This document shows positions 1 to 8,976 of a stretch of DNA of 64,000 bases, one piece after another. Below the pieces are notes generated by a model. That model made no database searches and was not told the DNA's origin. It worked only from the letters and a program-made list of their open reading frames with translations. Both the position numbers and the translations under genes were made by a program. The DNA is from Nocardia sp. CDC159 (lineage in GTDB: Bacteria; Actinomycetota; Actinomycetes; Mycobacteriales; Mycobacteriaceae), in the NCBI RefSeq assembly GCF_023740735.1, contig NZ_JAMRXH010000003.1, positions 310,001 through 374,000 of the forward strand, given 5' to 3'. Positions within the stretch are counted from its first letter, which is position 1; each line of letters opens with the position of its first letter.

Positions 1-571
1 CAGCGCCGACGCTGCCCCGCCCCGCCGCCGCCAGCACATCCGTCGCCAGCCGCTTCCCCGCCGCACTCACCCGCACGAATCCGCGCGCGAAACCCACCGT
101 GCCGCCGATCCCCTGATTCCCGACCAGCCGCGGCCCCAGCGTCGCGGCCGCGCGGAGTCCGGGCAGGCCCGAGGCCAGCAGCTGGCCGACCATCACCGGA
201 AGCTCCCAATGCGCGCGCAGCTCAGCGATTTCCAATGTCTCCGCCGACCGGACGAGGTCGTAGCGCAAATGCATGGGCACCCGCAGCGCCACCCCCGCCA
301 TGGTGATCTCGATGGCCAGATCGCGAAAGACGCTCATCCCGCAGACCACATCGTGCTCGACATCGAACACGATCGAGTTCGGCGCGATGAAGGTGTCGTA
401 GAAGCGTTCGATGGCGGCGGTGCCCACATGCGGGCGCGAGCCCACCGGATCCTCGATGCGGCCGTCGCGGGTGAACAGCCCCACCCAGCCAGTGCGATCG
501 TGCGCGGCGACCGCCCGGGGCGACTGCTCGACGGCCGCCAGCAATTCGGCCTCGGATGCGGTGGCGGACAT
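1..571 (-). CDS. SnoaL-like (NTF2-fold) protein, 3' end cut by window
   Basis: The frame is open from an ATG at 571 to the left edge, so the C-terminus lies outside the window; about 190 residues are visible. The first 110 residues (AVEQSPRAVAAHDRTGWVGLF, then GRIEDPVGSRPHVG and AIERFYDTFIAPNSIVFDVEHDV) have the pattern of the SnoaL / nuclear-transport-factor-2 fold used by polyketide cyclases and ketosteroid isomerases: an early W-x-x-LF-x-x-DG, a DP-(V)-G loop and an FY segment. The rest is less conserved. A purine-rich RBS (GGAAGGAA) precedes the ATG. It follows the SDR gene on the same strand after 75 bp, so the two may be co-transcribed and act on one steroid- or acyl-CoA-like substrate; that substrate is inference. 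Confidence 0.7.
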   Translation of the reverse strand, partial: MSATASEAELLAAVEQSPRAVAAHDRTGWVGLFTRDGRIEDPVGSRPHVGTAAIERFYDTFIAPNSIVFDVEHDVVCGMSVFRDLAIEITMAGVALRVPMHLRYDLVRSAETLEIAELRAHWELPVMVGQLLASGLPGLRAAATLGPRLVGNQGIGGTVGFARGFVRVSAAGKRLATDVLAAAGRGSVGA

Positions 572-646
572 GGCTTCCTTCCCGCGGACAACGGTGTCGC
601 GGGACCAATCTATAACCTGTTCCAGTCGGAGGGAAGGGCCTCGAAC

Positions 647-1402
647 TCAGCGCGGAGCCATGCGAATGGCCCCGTCGAGCCGGATGACCTCGCCGTTGAG
701 CATCGGATTTTCGACGATGTGCGCCACCAGCGCCGCGTATTCCGCGGGCGCTCCCAGCCGCTTGGGATGGGGCACCTGCTCCTCCAGCGAGGCCTTGGCC
801 TCCGGCGGCAGGGCGGCCAGCAGCGGGGTGTCGAACATGCCGGGGGCGATGGTGACCACCCGGATCAGGTGGTCGGCCAGATCGCGGGCCAGGGGCAGGG
901 TCATCCCCGCGATGCCCGCCTTGGATGCCGAATAGGCGGCCTGGCCGATCTGACCGTCGAAGGCCGCCACCGACGCGGTATTCACGATCACCCCGCGCTC
1001 GCCCTCGATCGGCTCCGCCCGGCTGATCCGCTGCGCCCCCAACCGCAGCACATTGAACGTCCCGATCAGATTCACCTCGACGACCAACCCGAACGCGTGC
1101 AGCGGCAGCACCCGCTCCCCGGTGAGCACCCGGCCGGGCAGCCCGATTCCCGCGCAGTTCACCACGACCCGCACGTCCCCGAGCTGGTCCGCGGCCTCGA
1201 AGGCGGCCTCGACCTCGTCCTCGTCGGTCACATCCGCGGGCGCGAAGACGGTCCCGATCTCGGCGGCGACCTGTTTACCCTCGGAGTCCGGCAGATCCAC
1301 CACGACCACCCGGGCCCCCTCGGCCACCAACCGCCGCACGGTGGCCAACCCGAGCCCCGACGCGCCCCCGGTCACCACGGCCACACTGTCCCGAACCCGC
1401 AT
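647..1402 (-). CDS. SDR-family dehydrogenase (3-hydroxyacyl-CoA dehydrogenase type 2-like)
   Basis: Classical short-chain dehydrogenase/reductase of about 251 residues, the usual length. Visible motifs: cofactor loop [11 protein letters not shown] near the N-terminus, acidic residue after beta-2 (VVVDLPDS) that favours NAD over NADP, NCAGIG, the serine in NTASVAAF, and the catalytic pair in YSASKAG. The C-terminal half ([20 protein letters not shown], then [20 protein letters not shown]) closely resembles HSD17B10-type 3-hydroxyacyl-CoA dehydrogenases. An ATG six codons further upstream (1420) is possible, but the family usually starts just before VVTGG, as at 1402. It is divergent from the flavoprotein at 1543 and upstream of the SnoaL-like gene. 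A role in fatty-acid, branched-chain or steroid degradation is likely. Confidence 0.85.
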   Translation of the reverse strand: MRVRDSVAVVTGGASGLGLATVRRLVAEGARVVVVDLPDSEGKQVAAEIGTVFAPADVTDEDEVEAAFEAADQLGDVRVVVNCAGIGLPGRVLTGERVLPLHAFGLVVEVNLIGTFNVLRLGAQRISRAEPIEGERGVIVNTASVAAFDGQIGQAAYSASKAGIAGMTLPLARDLADHLIRVVTIAPGMFDTPLLAALPPEAKASLEEQVPHPKRLGAPAEYAALVAHIVENPMLNGEVIRLDGAIRMAPR

Positions 1403-1542
1403 CGCTCGCACTCTCTTCACTCGTCGGCAATCCGGGCCATTACAGCAGAGATCACCACCTTCAACAAGATGCCTTTTTCAGAACTAGATTCCTTGTCGTC
1501 GACCGCGATCACCCGCGAACCGTGGTCTCGTACCGTGAACCC

Positions 1543-2913
1543 ATGAGCGAACGCGTGGTGATCATCGGCGCCGATGCGGCGGGCATGTCGGCGGCATCGC
1601 AGGCCCGGCGACTGAAGGGCGCCGACGAGCTCGAGATCGTGGTGTTCGAGCGGGGACATTTCACCTCCTACTCGGCCTGCGGCGTCCCCTACTGGGTGGG
1701 TGGTCAGGTCGCCGATCGCGACGACCTCATCGCCCGCACGCCCGAGGAGCATCGCGCCCGCGATATCGATCTGCGTTTGCGCACCGAGATCGTCGAGATC
1801 GATGTGCCCGGCACCCGGGTGCGCGCCCGGGATTTGGCGAGCGGCGCCGAAACCTGGTGGGACTACGACAAACTCGTCATCGCCACCGGCGCGACCCCGA
1901 TCCGCCCGCCGCTGCCGGGCATCGACGCCGCCGGGGTGCACGGCGTGCAGACCCTCGACGACGGGCAGGCCCTGATCGATACCCTGGCGGCCGACCGCGG
2001 ACGGCGGGCGGTCGTGGTGGGCGCGGGCTACATCGGCGTGGAGATGGCCGAGGCGCTGATCAATCGCGGCTACGAGGTGACGATGATCAATCGCGGCACC
2101 GAGCCCATGTCGACGCTGGATCCGGATATGGGCGTGCTGATCCGAAAGGCCATGCAGGGCATGGGCATCCGGGTTGTCGACGACGCCGAGGTGACCGCCG
2201 TGCGCACCGACGACGCGGGCCGGGCCCGCGCGGTCGCCACCGCCGACGGCGAATACCCGGCCGACGTCGTCGTACTCGGCATCGGCGTACGCCCCGCCAC
2301 CGATCTCGCCCACGCCGCCGGACTGCCGCTGGGCGCGTCCGGCGGCCTGCTCACCGACCTGGCCATGCGGGTGCGCGGCCACGAGAACATCTGGGCCGGT
2401 GGCGATTGCGTGGAGGTGCTGGACCTGGTCTCCGGCTCGCTGCGCCACATTCCGCTGGGCACCCACGCCAACAAGCACGGCCAGATCATCGGCGCCGGGG
2501 TCGGCGGCGACTACGCCACCTTTCCGGGTGTGGTCGGCACCGCGGTCAGCAAGGTCTGCGACCTCGAGGTGGCCCGAACCGGCCTGCGCGAGAAGGACGC
2601 TCGCCGGGTGGGCCTGCAATACGTCACCACCACGATCGAATCCACCAGCCGCGCGGGCTATTTCCCCGGGGCCGCGCCCATGACGGTCAAGATGCTCGCC
2701 GAACGCCGCACCGGCCGCCTGCTCGGCGTCCAGATCGTGGGCCGCGAGGGCGCGGGCAAACGCATCGATATCGCCGCCGTGGCCCTGACCGCCGGGATGA
2801 CCGTCGAACAGCTGACCGCCCTGGATCTCGGGTACGCGCCACCGTTCTCCCCGGTGTGGGATCCGGTTCTGGTCGCCGCGCGCAAGGCGCTGGCCGCGGT
2901 GCGGCGCGGCTGA
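1543..2913 (+). CDS. FAD/NAD(P)-dependent oxidoreductase, CoA-disulfide reductase / NADH oxidase type
   Basis: About 456 residues of the pyridine nucleotide-disulfide oxidoreductase class. The N-terminal FAD-binding segment is VVIIGADAAGMSAASQA. A single conserved cysteine sits in SYSACGVPYWVGG, the position of the redox-active Cys of CoA-disulfide reductase and of H2O-forming NADH oxidase (family knowledge). Further motifs: ATGATPIRPPLPG, the second Rossmann motif VVVGAGYIGVEMAEAL for NAD(P)H, and the FAD-contact IWAGGDCVEV. The C-terminal dimerisation domain is complete (RTGRLLGVQIVGREGAGKRIDIAAVAL). A longer start seven codons upstream (1522) exists, but the ATG at 1543 leads directly into the beta-strand. 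It ends 3 bp from the convergent amine oxidase. Likely role: thiol-disulfide or NADH redox homeostasis; substrate unknown. Confidence 0.85.
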   Translation: MSERVVIIGADAAGMSAASQARRLKGADELEIVVFERGHFTSYSACGVPYWVGGQVADRDDLIARTPEEHRARDIDLRLRTEIVEIDVPGTRVRARDLASGAETWWDYDKLVIATGATPIRPPLPGIDAAGVHGVQTLDDGQALIDTLAADRGRRAVVVGAGYIGVEMAEALINRGYEVTMINRGTEPMSTLDPDMGVLIRKAMQGMGIRVVDDAEVTAVRTDDAGRARAVATADGEYPADVVVLGIGVRPATDLAHAAGLPLGASGGLLTDLAMRVRGHENIWAGGDCVEVLDLVSGSLRHIPLGTHANKHGQIIGAGVGGDYATFPGVVGTAVSKVCDLEVARTGLREKDARRVGLQYVTTTIESTSRAGYFPGAAPMTVKMLAERRTGRLLGVQIVGREGAGKRIDIAAVALTAGMTVEQLTALDLGYAPPFSPVWDPVLVAARKALAAVRRG

Positions 2914-2916
2914 CCC

Positions 2917-4209
2917 TCACCGCAGGCCGGCGGCGACCGTCGCGGCCACGTGCTCTCCGGATCGGACGGCGCCCTCGAGATATCCGGTCCAGCGCGGCGC
3001 GGTCTCGGTGCCCGCGAAGTGAATCGGCCCGACCGGCGTCGTGGCGTCGATGAGCGCGGCCGGTGCGCCGGGCTTGGGCAGCGCGCTGTAGCCGCCGCCC
3101 ACCTGCGGATCGAGATGCCAGGACTTCTCGTGCCAGCTCAGTGGATTCGCGGCGGCGCGGCCGAAATGGCGGGCCAGTACCGTCAGCACGACCTCCCGGC
3201 GTTCGTCCGGATCGAGCCGGTCCAGGGCGAGGGCGCGGCGGCCGGGGATCAGGACGCACAGCTGACCCGGGCCGCCGGGCGGCGAGATGTCGAAGCATGC
3301 GGGCACCGGCCCGTCCAGGGTGAGCATTTCACCGCTGCCACCCCCGGCCCGCCAGAACGGGGTGTCGTAGACGGCGACCGCCTTGTAGATCGTGCCCATG
3401 ACGGTATCGCGCTGCGCCCGCCGCTGTTTCGCGGGCAGCGGCGGATCGTGCCGGATCGCGGCCGCGATCGGCGGTGGGGCGGTGACGATCACCCGCGCGG
3501 CCCGCAGCGGACCGGCCGGGGTCTCGATGATCACCCCCTCGGCCGTGCACGCGATCGCGGTGGCGGGACGACTCAGCCGCACGGCCGGGGCCAGCTTCGC
3601 GGCGAGCACCTCCGCCAGCGCGCCCGCACCGCCGGACAGTAGTGACTGTTGCGCTCCCCCTGCGGTTCCGAGCATCACCCGCAGCCCGCCCGCCGATCTG
3701 ATGCCGGTGATCAACGTCCGCAGCGACAGCTGGTCCAGGTCGGCGGCGAACGCCTCGGACAGCACCACTTCGAGCAGCCGCCGCACCCGGTCGCCGGGGA
3801 TCCTGTCCACCCATTCGGCCACGGTGACACGCTCGGCCCGCGCACCGGCGAACGTCCGCGCCGACAACTCCAGCCGCAGCAGCGCCAGACCGACGCCCGC
3901 GATCGTGAGCGGCATACGCCTTGCCCCGCGCCCCTGCTCGACCACGAGTGCCGGACCGCCGACCGGCGTCGGCAGCAGCGTCATTCCCGATTCGGCCGCC
4001 AGGGTGGTCATGCGCGCGTGATCATGACCGACCCACTGACCGCCCAGGTCCACCGGACTGCCAGCGGCCGAGCGCACCGTGAGCGCGCGGCCGCCGACCC
4101 GATCGGCCGCCTCGAGCACCACGACATCGATGCCTCGCGACTGCAACTCGCGCGCCGCGGCCAGACCCGCGAATCCCGCGCCGATGACGGCGACTTCGGT
4201 CTGTTCCAT
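2917..4209 (-). CDS. Flavin-containing amine oxidase (monoamine oxidase family)
   Basis: 430 residues with the FAD-binding N-terminus VAVIGAGFAGLAAARELQSR, the acidic ribose contact VVLEAADRVGGRA, GGQWVG after the FAD arginine loop, and the C-terminal FAD signature HFAGTETAPRWTGYLEGAV. This is the full domain set of the MAO / putrescine oxidase family, which oxidises amines to aldehydes with release of ammonia and H2O2. No signal peptide is seen, so it should be cytoplasmic. It is divergent from a TetR regulator 65 bp away with a palindrome between the two starts, the usual layout of a substrate-induced catabolic enzyme and its local repressor. The amine substrate cannot be read from sequence. 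Confidence 0.85.
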   Translation of the reverse strand: MEQTEVAVIGAGFAGLAAARELQSRGIDVVVLEAADRVGGRALTVRSAAGSPVDLGGQWVGHDHARMTTLAAESGMTLLPTPVGGPALVVEQGRGARRMPLTIAGVGLALLRLELSARTFAGARAERVTVAEWVDRIPGDRVRRLLEVVLSEAFAADLDQLSLRTLITGIRSAGGLRVMLGTAGGAQQSLLSGGAGALAEVLAAKLAPAVRLSRPATAIACTAEGVIIETPAGPLRAARVIVTAPPPIAAAIRHDPPLPAKQRRAQRDTVMGTIYKAVAVYDTPFWRAGGGSGEMLTLDGPVPACFDISPPGGPGQLCVLIPGRRALALDRLDPDERREVVLTVLARHFGRAAANPLSWHEKSWHLDPQVGGGYSALPKPGAPAALIDATTPVGPIHFAGTETAPRWTGYLEGAVRSGEHVAATVAAGLR

Positions 4210-4231
4210 ACCCGCTCCCGTTATGCAACGC

Positions 4232-4259
4232 CTGTTTTACAACAAGTGTTGCACAACAG
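4232..4259. promoter_or_regulatory. 28-bp palindrome, likely TetR operator
   Basis: Left half CTGTTTTACAACAA and right half GTGTTGCACAACAG are inverted repeats matching at 11 of 14 positions, with a perfect core CAACA-AG-TGTTG. It fills the middle of the 64-bp gap between the divergent amine oxidase (starts 4209) and TetR gene (starts 4274). Size and position fit an autoregulatory TetR operator controlling both genes. Binding is inference. Confidence 0.7.
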
Positions 4260-4273
4260 GCTATGCTCTGCCC

Positions 4274-4921
4274 ATGCCTCGTCAGGTCGACCGCACCGCC
4301 CGGCTCGCACTCGTCGCCGATGCCGTGGTGGCCCTCGCCGTGGACCACGGCTTCCCCGCCGTGACGATCCGCGCGGTGGCCGAGCGCATCGGCGCCTCCA
4401 CCTCGGCGGTGACGCACTACGTGGGCGGGCGAGAGGATATGTTGCGCATCGCGATTCGCCGCGAGGTCGACGCCCGCCGGGCCCAGGGGGAAGCGGCCGT
4501 CGGCGACGCCCGGGGCATGGCCGCGCTGCGCGCGCTGCTCGAATGGGCGGCCCTCGTTCCCGACGAGCGCACGCAGCGGTTCTGGCTGGCCCTGGTCGTC
4601 GGATCCCGCGACGATCCGGTCGTGCGCGCCGAACTGGACGCGTTCAACATCTGGTGGGATGCGCTGCTGCGAAATCTGCTCGCCGACACCGCGATCGCCG
4701 ACCACGACACCGCCGTCGACGTGCTGGACGTCCTGGCCGACGGGCTCGTCCTCACCGGCTTCGACGAGGGCCGACCCTGGTCGGCCGCCCGCCGCAGCCG
4801 CGTGCTCACCGTCGTATGGCAGGCGCTGGCCCAGGCCGAGCGGACCGGTCGCCCCCTGGGGAGCGCGGCTAATGCCCCGCGGCCACCCCGCTCAGCTCGT
4901 TCGGCACACCGGGCAACGTGA
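4274..4921 (+). CDS. TetR/AcrR-family transcriptional regulator
   Basis: About 215 residues. The N-terminal helix-turn-helix is VTIRAVAERIGASTSAVTHYVGGREDML at roughly residues 35-62, the TetR recognition region; the C-terminal ligand domain (RALLEWAALVPDE, then RFWLALVVGSRDDPVVRAELD) is of the TetR_C class. The ATG at 4274 leads straight into the first DNA-binding helix; longer in-frame starts would run through the operator and into the neighbouring gene. It is divergent from the amine oxidase over the palindrome at 4232-4259, so it most likely represses that gene and itself. Its 3' end overlaps the convergent aztD gene by about 50 bp. Confidence 0.85.
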   Translation: MPRQVDRTARLALVADAVVALAVDHGFPAVTIRAVAERIGASTSAVTHYVGGREDMLRIAIRREVDARRAQGEAAVGDARGMAALRALLEWAALVPDERTQRFWLALVVGSRDDPVVRAELDAFNIWWDALLRNLLADTAIADHDTAVDVLDVLADGLVLTGFDEGRPWSAARRSRVLTVVWQALAQAERTGRPLGSAANAPRPPRSARSAHRAT

Positions 4922-6017
4922 CGGTGGTCGTGACGGCGCCCGCGGCCAGATCGACGCGATGCACCTTCCGGGTGGCCGGGTCCGAGACGTAGACGTCGTT
5001 GCCGCGCACGAAGATCGCCGGGCGCGGTTCCTGCCACCGCAGCGGCTCCTCCCACGGGCCGATGACCTCGATCCTGCGCACCACCGTGCCCGCCACCGGG
5101 TCGACGACGTGCACACGGCCGTCGGTGCCCAGCACCAGGGCCTCGCCCCGGGGACCGCGGGCCAGGGAGCGGAAGGTGTAGCTGGTTCCGATGTCGACCA
5201 GGCGCAGACTCGCGTCACGGGTGTCGATCAGCGAAATACGCTGTGGCCGTTCCAGTTCGGCGTCTCGGTCCTGTTTGTAGTCGCCGAGCGCGATCGGCGA
5301 GGCATCGTTACCGGCCTGATTGCCGATCCGACCGTAGGGGGTCGGGCTGGTGACCTTGGTGAGCGAACCGTTGCGATAGATCAAGGCCCCGGTCTGGCAG
5401 CCCATCACCACGGCCTCGCCCCGCACCGCGGATTCGCCGTGCACCCCCGGGCAGTCCTCGTTGCGGGCGATTTCCCGGCGGTCCCGATCGAGGACGGCCA
5501 CACCGGTTCGCCGCTCCGCGGTACCCACGGTGACCACGAGCTCGCCGGTGGTCAACCGCACGGCCACCCCGTGATGCGGTGCGGCGGCGCGATAGGTCTC
5601 GGTTCGCGGTGTGCCGCTGCCGAGTTCGTGCGGATCGAAGACGGTGACCTCGCCGCTGCCGTCGGCGAACAGCACGGTGCGCCCGCCGTGGCGGACCACA
5701 TGGCCGGGTTCGCTCGCGGCGAAGGTGGTGTCGGTGAACCGCCCGCGCGCGGCGTCGAGCACGCGAAACCCGTCACTGGTCGACACCAGGACGTGGCGGT
5801 CGTCCCCCGCCGGGTTGAGGCGATTGAATCCCTCGAGCTTCACCTCCCCGGCGACGGTGAGCGAACGGCCGTCGAGCAGGTAGATGCCGCCGTCGTAGGT
5901 CACCGCGACCGGATCGGCGATCGCGGCGCGACCGGAATCGGCTGTGCCGCAACCGGTCAGGGCCATGATCGCGACCATCACACCGGAGACGGCCGCGGCG
6001 TGGGCGGGCAACCGCAT
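4869..6017 (-). CDS. aztD: Zinc metallochaperone AztD-like beta-propeller lipoprotein
   Basis: About 382 residues. The N-terminus is a lipoprotein signal (AVSGVMVAIMALTGC, lipobox LTGC), so it should be anchored outside the membrane. The rest is a repeat protein of propeller blades with short strands such as IYLLDGRSL and FRVLDAARG. Histidine motifs EPGHVVRH and APHHGVAV and a Cys pair (EDCPGVHGES, VVMGCQTG) match the AztD family, periplasmic zinc chaperones that hand zinc to the binding protein AztC (known in Paracoccus). Starts at 6017 and 6029 are both possible; they differ by four residues. It is the last gene of the leftward aztB-aztC-aztD set, 32 bp after aztC, and so falls under the Zur box at 8962. 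Confidence 0.8.
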   Translation of the reverse strand: MRLPAHAAAVSGVMVAIMALTGCGTADSGRAAIADPVAVTYDGGIYLLDGRSLTVAGEVKLEGFNRLNPAGDDRHVLVSTSDGFRVLDAARGRFTDTTFAASEPGHVVRHGGRTVLFADGSGEVTVFDPHELGSGTPRTETYRAAAPHHGVAVRLTTGELVVTVGTAERRTGVAVLDRDRREIARNEDCPGVHGESAVRGEAVVMGCQTGALIYRNGSLTKVTSPTPYGRIGNQAGNDASPIALGDYKQDRDAELERPQRISLIDTRDASLRLVDIGTSYTFRSLARGPRGEALVLGTDGRVHVVDPVAGTVVRRIEVIGPWEEPLRWQEPRPAIFVRGNDVYVSDPATRKVHRVDLAAGAVTTTVTLPGVPNELSGVAAGH

Positions 6018-6049
6018 GGATAACTCCATTCTGCTTGTCGATGCTCGGC

Positions 6050-6956
6050 TCAGGGCGAGCCGAGGCCGTTGACGATGGCGTCGGTATCGGCGCGCATCAG
6101 GTCCAGATAGGTAGGCGCGCCGCCGCCGGGCTCGGTGAGCGATTCGGTGTACAGGGCGACGACCCGCACCCGCACCCCGGCCTGCTCGGCCAGGACGCGG
6201 GCGAGCCGATCGGACTGGGCGGAATCGGCGAAGATCGCGGGAACGCCCGCGCCCCGGACGGTTTCGGCCAGATCGGCCAGATCGGCGGCGCTCGGCGAGG
6301 CGAGGGTGGTCCCGCCCGGGATGATCGCGCCGATCACCTCGAATCCGAAACGCCGTGCCAGATAGCCGAACACGTGATGATTGGTCACCAGCTTGCGCCG
6401 TTCGGCGGGCAGTGCGGCGAACCGTTCGGCCATCCAGCGCTCGAGCTCGCCCAGTTCGGACAGGTACCGGCCGGTGTTGGCCCGCACCGTCTCGGCGGCG
6501 ATGCCGTCGACCGCGGTGATCCGGGCTGCTCATCACCTCCACGGCCCGGCGCGCCCGCGCCGGATCGGTCCAGAAGTGCGGATCCGGCCGGTCGGCGAGG
6601 TCGCGATAGGCGATCGGTTCGATCTGTTCGCCGACCGACAGCGTTGCCACGCCGGATTCCTCGGCCGCGCGGATCTGTCGCTGCGCCCCCTCCTCGAGTC
6701 CCAGCCCGTTGTGGATCAGCAGTGCGGCATGCTCGATCCGAGCCGCGGTTCTCGCGGAGATCGCGAATTGATGCGGATCGGCATTCGGTGGCATGAGGAC
6801 CGTCACCGCGGCGGTATCGCCAACGATATTGCGGGCGAGGTCACCGAGAATATTGGTGGTGACGACGATTTCGGGCCGCTCGTCGCGCCGATCGGCACAG
6901 GCGGGCGCCGCCGCCAACAGGATGAGGAGCACGCAGGCCCGCAACACGGCCCTCAT
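6050..6956 (-). pseudogene. aztC: Zinc ABC transporter substrate-binding protein AztC, interrupted by a frameshift
   Basis: The N-terminal frame starts at 6956 with a lipoprotein signal (LRACVLLILLAAAPAC) and carries zinc-type solute-binding motifs NPNADPHQF-like (PPNADPHQF) and RPDPHFWTDP. At 6523-6525 the reading frame is lost. The remainder (TNHHVFGYLARRFGFEVIGAI, later AEQAGVRVRVVALYTESL) continues perfectly in another frame to the stop at 6050. One extra base in the CCC run of the coding strand explains it: removing one C joins the two parts as VMSS-RITAVDGIAAETV. Together they give a normal-length cluster A-I protein with the expected metal-binding histidines. Its start overlaps the stop of aztB by 4 bp. 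Either a real inactivating indel or a homopolymer sequencing error. Confidence 0.8.
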
Positions 6957-8944
6957 CGACCCGCCTCCACCATCCGCACCGGCGCGATGTCGAGGGGGAA
7001 CGTGCGTGCCCGCCGCAGCCGGTCGCGGTAGTCGATCTCGTGCACCGCGCGGGCCGCGGCATCGTTGACATACGCACGGGCACTGTCGATTTCGATCATC
7101 GGCGGCCGATCGGGGCGCACCGGTCCGGTCAGCAGCGGAGCCTGCGCGAGTTGTGCGCCGGTGCCGATGTCGTGACTGTGCAGCACCCCGTCGCGGGTCA
7201 CGGTGAGCAGCACACTGCCCTCTCCCGCGGTATTGGCCGCCGCCACCGGCCCGATCTCCAGCAGTCGCCACGTGCGCGCGCGGACGTCGAGCACCCATAC
7301 TCCGTGCTCCCCCGCGGGGGCGACCAGCGTGGTGCTCGCGGGGCGGTGCGCGAAGGCCACCGGCCGCTCGGCATCCGGAACGGGCTGCGGGAAGGCCACT
7401 TTCGCCGCGTCGAACCGGCCCTCGACGGCGGTCACGACGATCGCGCCGTCGGCGCAGCCCACCACCAGCCCCCGCCGGGTGATCGCGGAACCGCGCGGCG
7501 CCGGGCACAGCGGCGTCAGCGTTGCCACCGGATCGCCCTCCCGGGTACGGATTTCGGCCCGTCCGCTGTCTTGCGCGACGACGGCCAGATGTCCGGCGTA
7601 CGGCAGCGCCAGGACGCGTTCGAGCATGCGGCGCTCGGTGATTCGGCCCGCCTCCAGCGCGGTCCGGTCCAGCAGCACCGTGCCGGATTCGGTCACCACC
7701 GCGGTCACGACCGGATCGCCGTGCACCGCCACCAGCCCGCCGCGCCCCAGCGTGCCCACCTGCCGAATCGCGGTGCGGTAGTGGTGCATGTGGTCGCCGT
7801 GGTCGACGGTCCACGCTCCGGCGTCGACGATCCGAATCGACTCCGCGTCGCCCAGATAGCCGAACCGATCGTCGCCTCGAACCACCGTGACGCCCTGGGC
7901 ATTTCCCGCCTCGACGGTGGTGCCCGCGATGAGGTCGACGACGCGGACCGCTCCCCCGGCATCGGCGACGACCAGCCGGGTCTGCGGCGAATCGGCCTCC
8001 TGCGCGCCCTCGACGAATCCATGTGCCGTCTCGGGCGCGGATTCACCGGTGCCCGAACCACATCCGGCCAGCGGCAACGCGGTGACCAGCAGCAGCACCA
8101 GGACCTGCCCACCCGCTCCGGACAGCCGAACCCGCGCCCGCAGCCACGCGAGCGCCGCCGAGGCAAGGAACACCCCGACCGCGACCGCAACGATGGTCGC
8201 CCCGGCCGCGGTCCCGGCATACCAGGACACCAGCAGTCCGGTCACGGTCGCGAATCCGCCGAACAGGGCCGCGAGCAGCATGATCACCGGAATCCGGGTG
8301 GCCCAGTAGGTGGCCGCTGCGGGCGGCGCGATCAACAGGCCGAACACCAGCAGCGTGCCCGCCACGTGGAAAGAGGCGACGATCGCGAGGGTCAGCAACC
8401 CCAGCAGTGCGGCCTGCGCCCAGCGCGGTCGCAGCCCCAGCGTATGCGCCTTGCGCGGATCGAATGCCAGGGCCACGAAGGCCCGGTGACCGAGCACCGC
8501 GACGACACCGGCCGCCGCTGTGGCGACGGCCAGCCAGAGCAGATCACGCTCCCGGATCGCCAGGACGTCACCGAACAGCAGTCCGGTCACATCGACCGCG
8601 AACGACTGCGAGCGCGACACGATGATCACCCCCGCCGCCAGCATCCCGACGAACACCAGCCCGATCCCGGTGTCGGGGGCGAACCGCGGATTGCGTTGCA
8701 GCGCGGTCACCGCCCACGCCATCGCCGCCGCGCTGCAGGCCGCTCCCAGCAGCAGCTCACCGCCGAGCAGCGAGGCCAGCGCGACCCCCGGCAGCATCCC
8801 GTGCGCCATGGCGTCGCCGAGAAATGCCATGCCGCGCACCACGACCCACGTCCCGGCCAGCGCGCAGACACACGACACCAGCAGCCCGCCCCAGACGGCC
8901 CGCTGCACGAAGGAGACCTCGAACGGGGCAAACAGGACATCCAT
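6953..8944 (-). CDS. aztB: Zinc ABC permease AztB fused to an AztD-like propeller domain
   Basis: About 663 residues in one open frame. Residues 1-270 are an ABC-3 family permease of the ZnuB/AztB type: many membrane helices, GMAFLGDAMAHGMLPGVALA, SFHVAGTLLVFGLLIAPPAAA. At about 275-295 a further hydrophobic stretch (QVLVLLLVTALPLAGC, Cys near 295) looks exactly like a lipoprotein signal with lipobox. The remaining 370 residues are a second AztD-like propeller with the histidine cluster VDHGDHMHHY (about 380-389) and paired cysteines. The start at 8944 was chosen because it opens just before the permease, downstream of the Zur box. The ordinary AztB ends near residue 290, so this is a permease-chaperone fusion; signal peptidase II might cut it in vivo (inference). 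Confidence 0.8.
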   Translation of the reverse strand: MDVLFAPFEVSFVQRAVWGGLLVSCVCALAGTWVVVRGMAFLGDAMAHGMLPGVALASLLGGELLLGAACSAAAMAWAVTALQRNPRFAPDTGIGLVFVGMLAAGVIIVSRSQSFAVDVTGLLFGDVLAIRERDLLWLAVATAAAGVVAVLGHRAFVALAFDPRKAHTLGLRPRWAQAALLGLLTLAIVASFHVAGTLLVFGLLIAPPAAATYWATRIPVIMLLAALFGGFATVTGLLVSWYAGTAAGATIVAVAVGVFLASAALAWLRARVRLSGAGGQVLVLLLVTALPLAGCGSGTGESAPETAHGFVEGAQEADSPQTRLVVADAGGAVRVVDLIAGTTVEAGNAQGVTVVRGDDRFGYLGDAESIRIVDAGAWTVDHGDHMHHYRTAIRQVGTLGRGGLVAVHGDPVVTAVVTESGTVLLDRTALEAGRITERRMLERVLALPYAGHLAVVAQDSGRAEIRTREGDPVATLTPLCPAPRGSAITRRGLVVGCADGAIVVTAVEGRFDAAKVAFPQPVPDAERPVAFAHRPASTTLVAPAGEHGVWVLDVRARTWRLLEIGPVAAANTAGEGSVLLTVTRDGVLHSHDIGTGAQLAQAPLLTGPVRPDRPPMIEIDSARAYVNDAAARAVHEIDYRDRLRRARTFPLDIAPVRMVEAGR

Positions 8945-8961
8945 GGCCGGACACTCTATAG

Positions 8962-8976
8962 TGAAAATGATTTTCA
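8962..8976. promoter_or_regulatory. Zur box in divergent aztB/aztA promoter
   Basis: TGAAAATGATTTTCA is a perfect 7-1-7 inverted repeat. From memory it equals the Zur (FurB) operator core of Streptomyces and mycobacteria. It lies in the 50-bp gap between the starts of aztB (8944) and aztA (8995), so zinc-loaded Zur should repress both transcripts. Confidence 0.9.

Noticed and set aside
4869..7814. A 981-codon minus-strand open frame
   Set aside because: It is aztD plus the 5' part of aztC read through in one frame plus a shadow of the fused aztB gene; the real genes have their own starts at 6017 and 6956.
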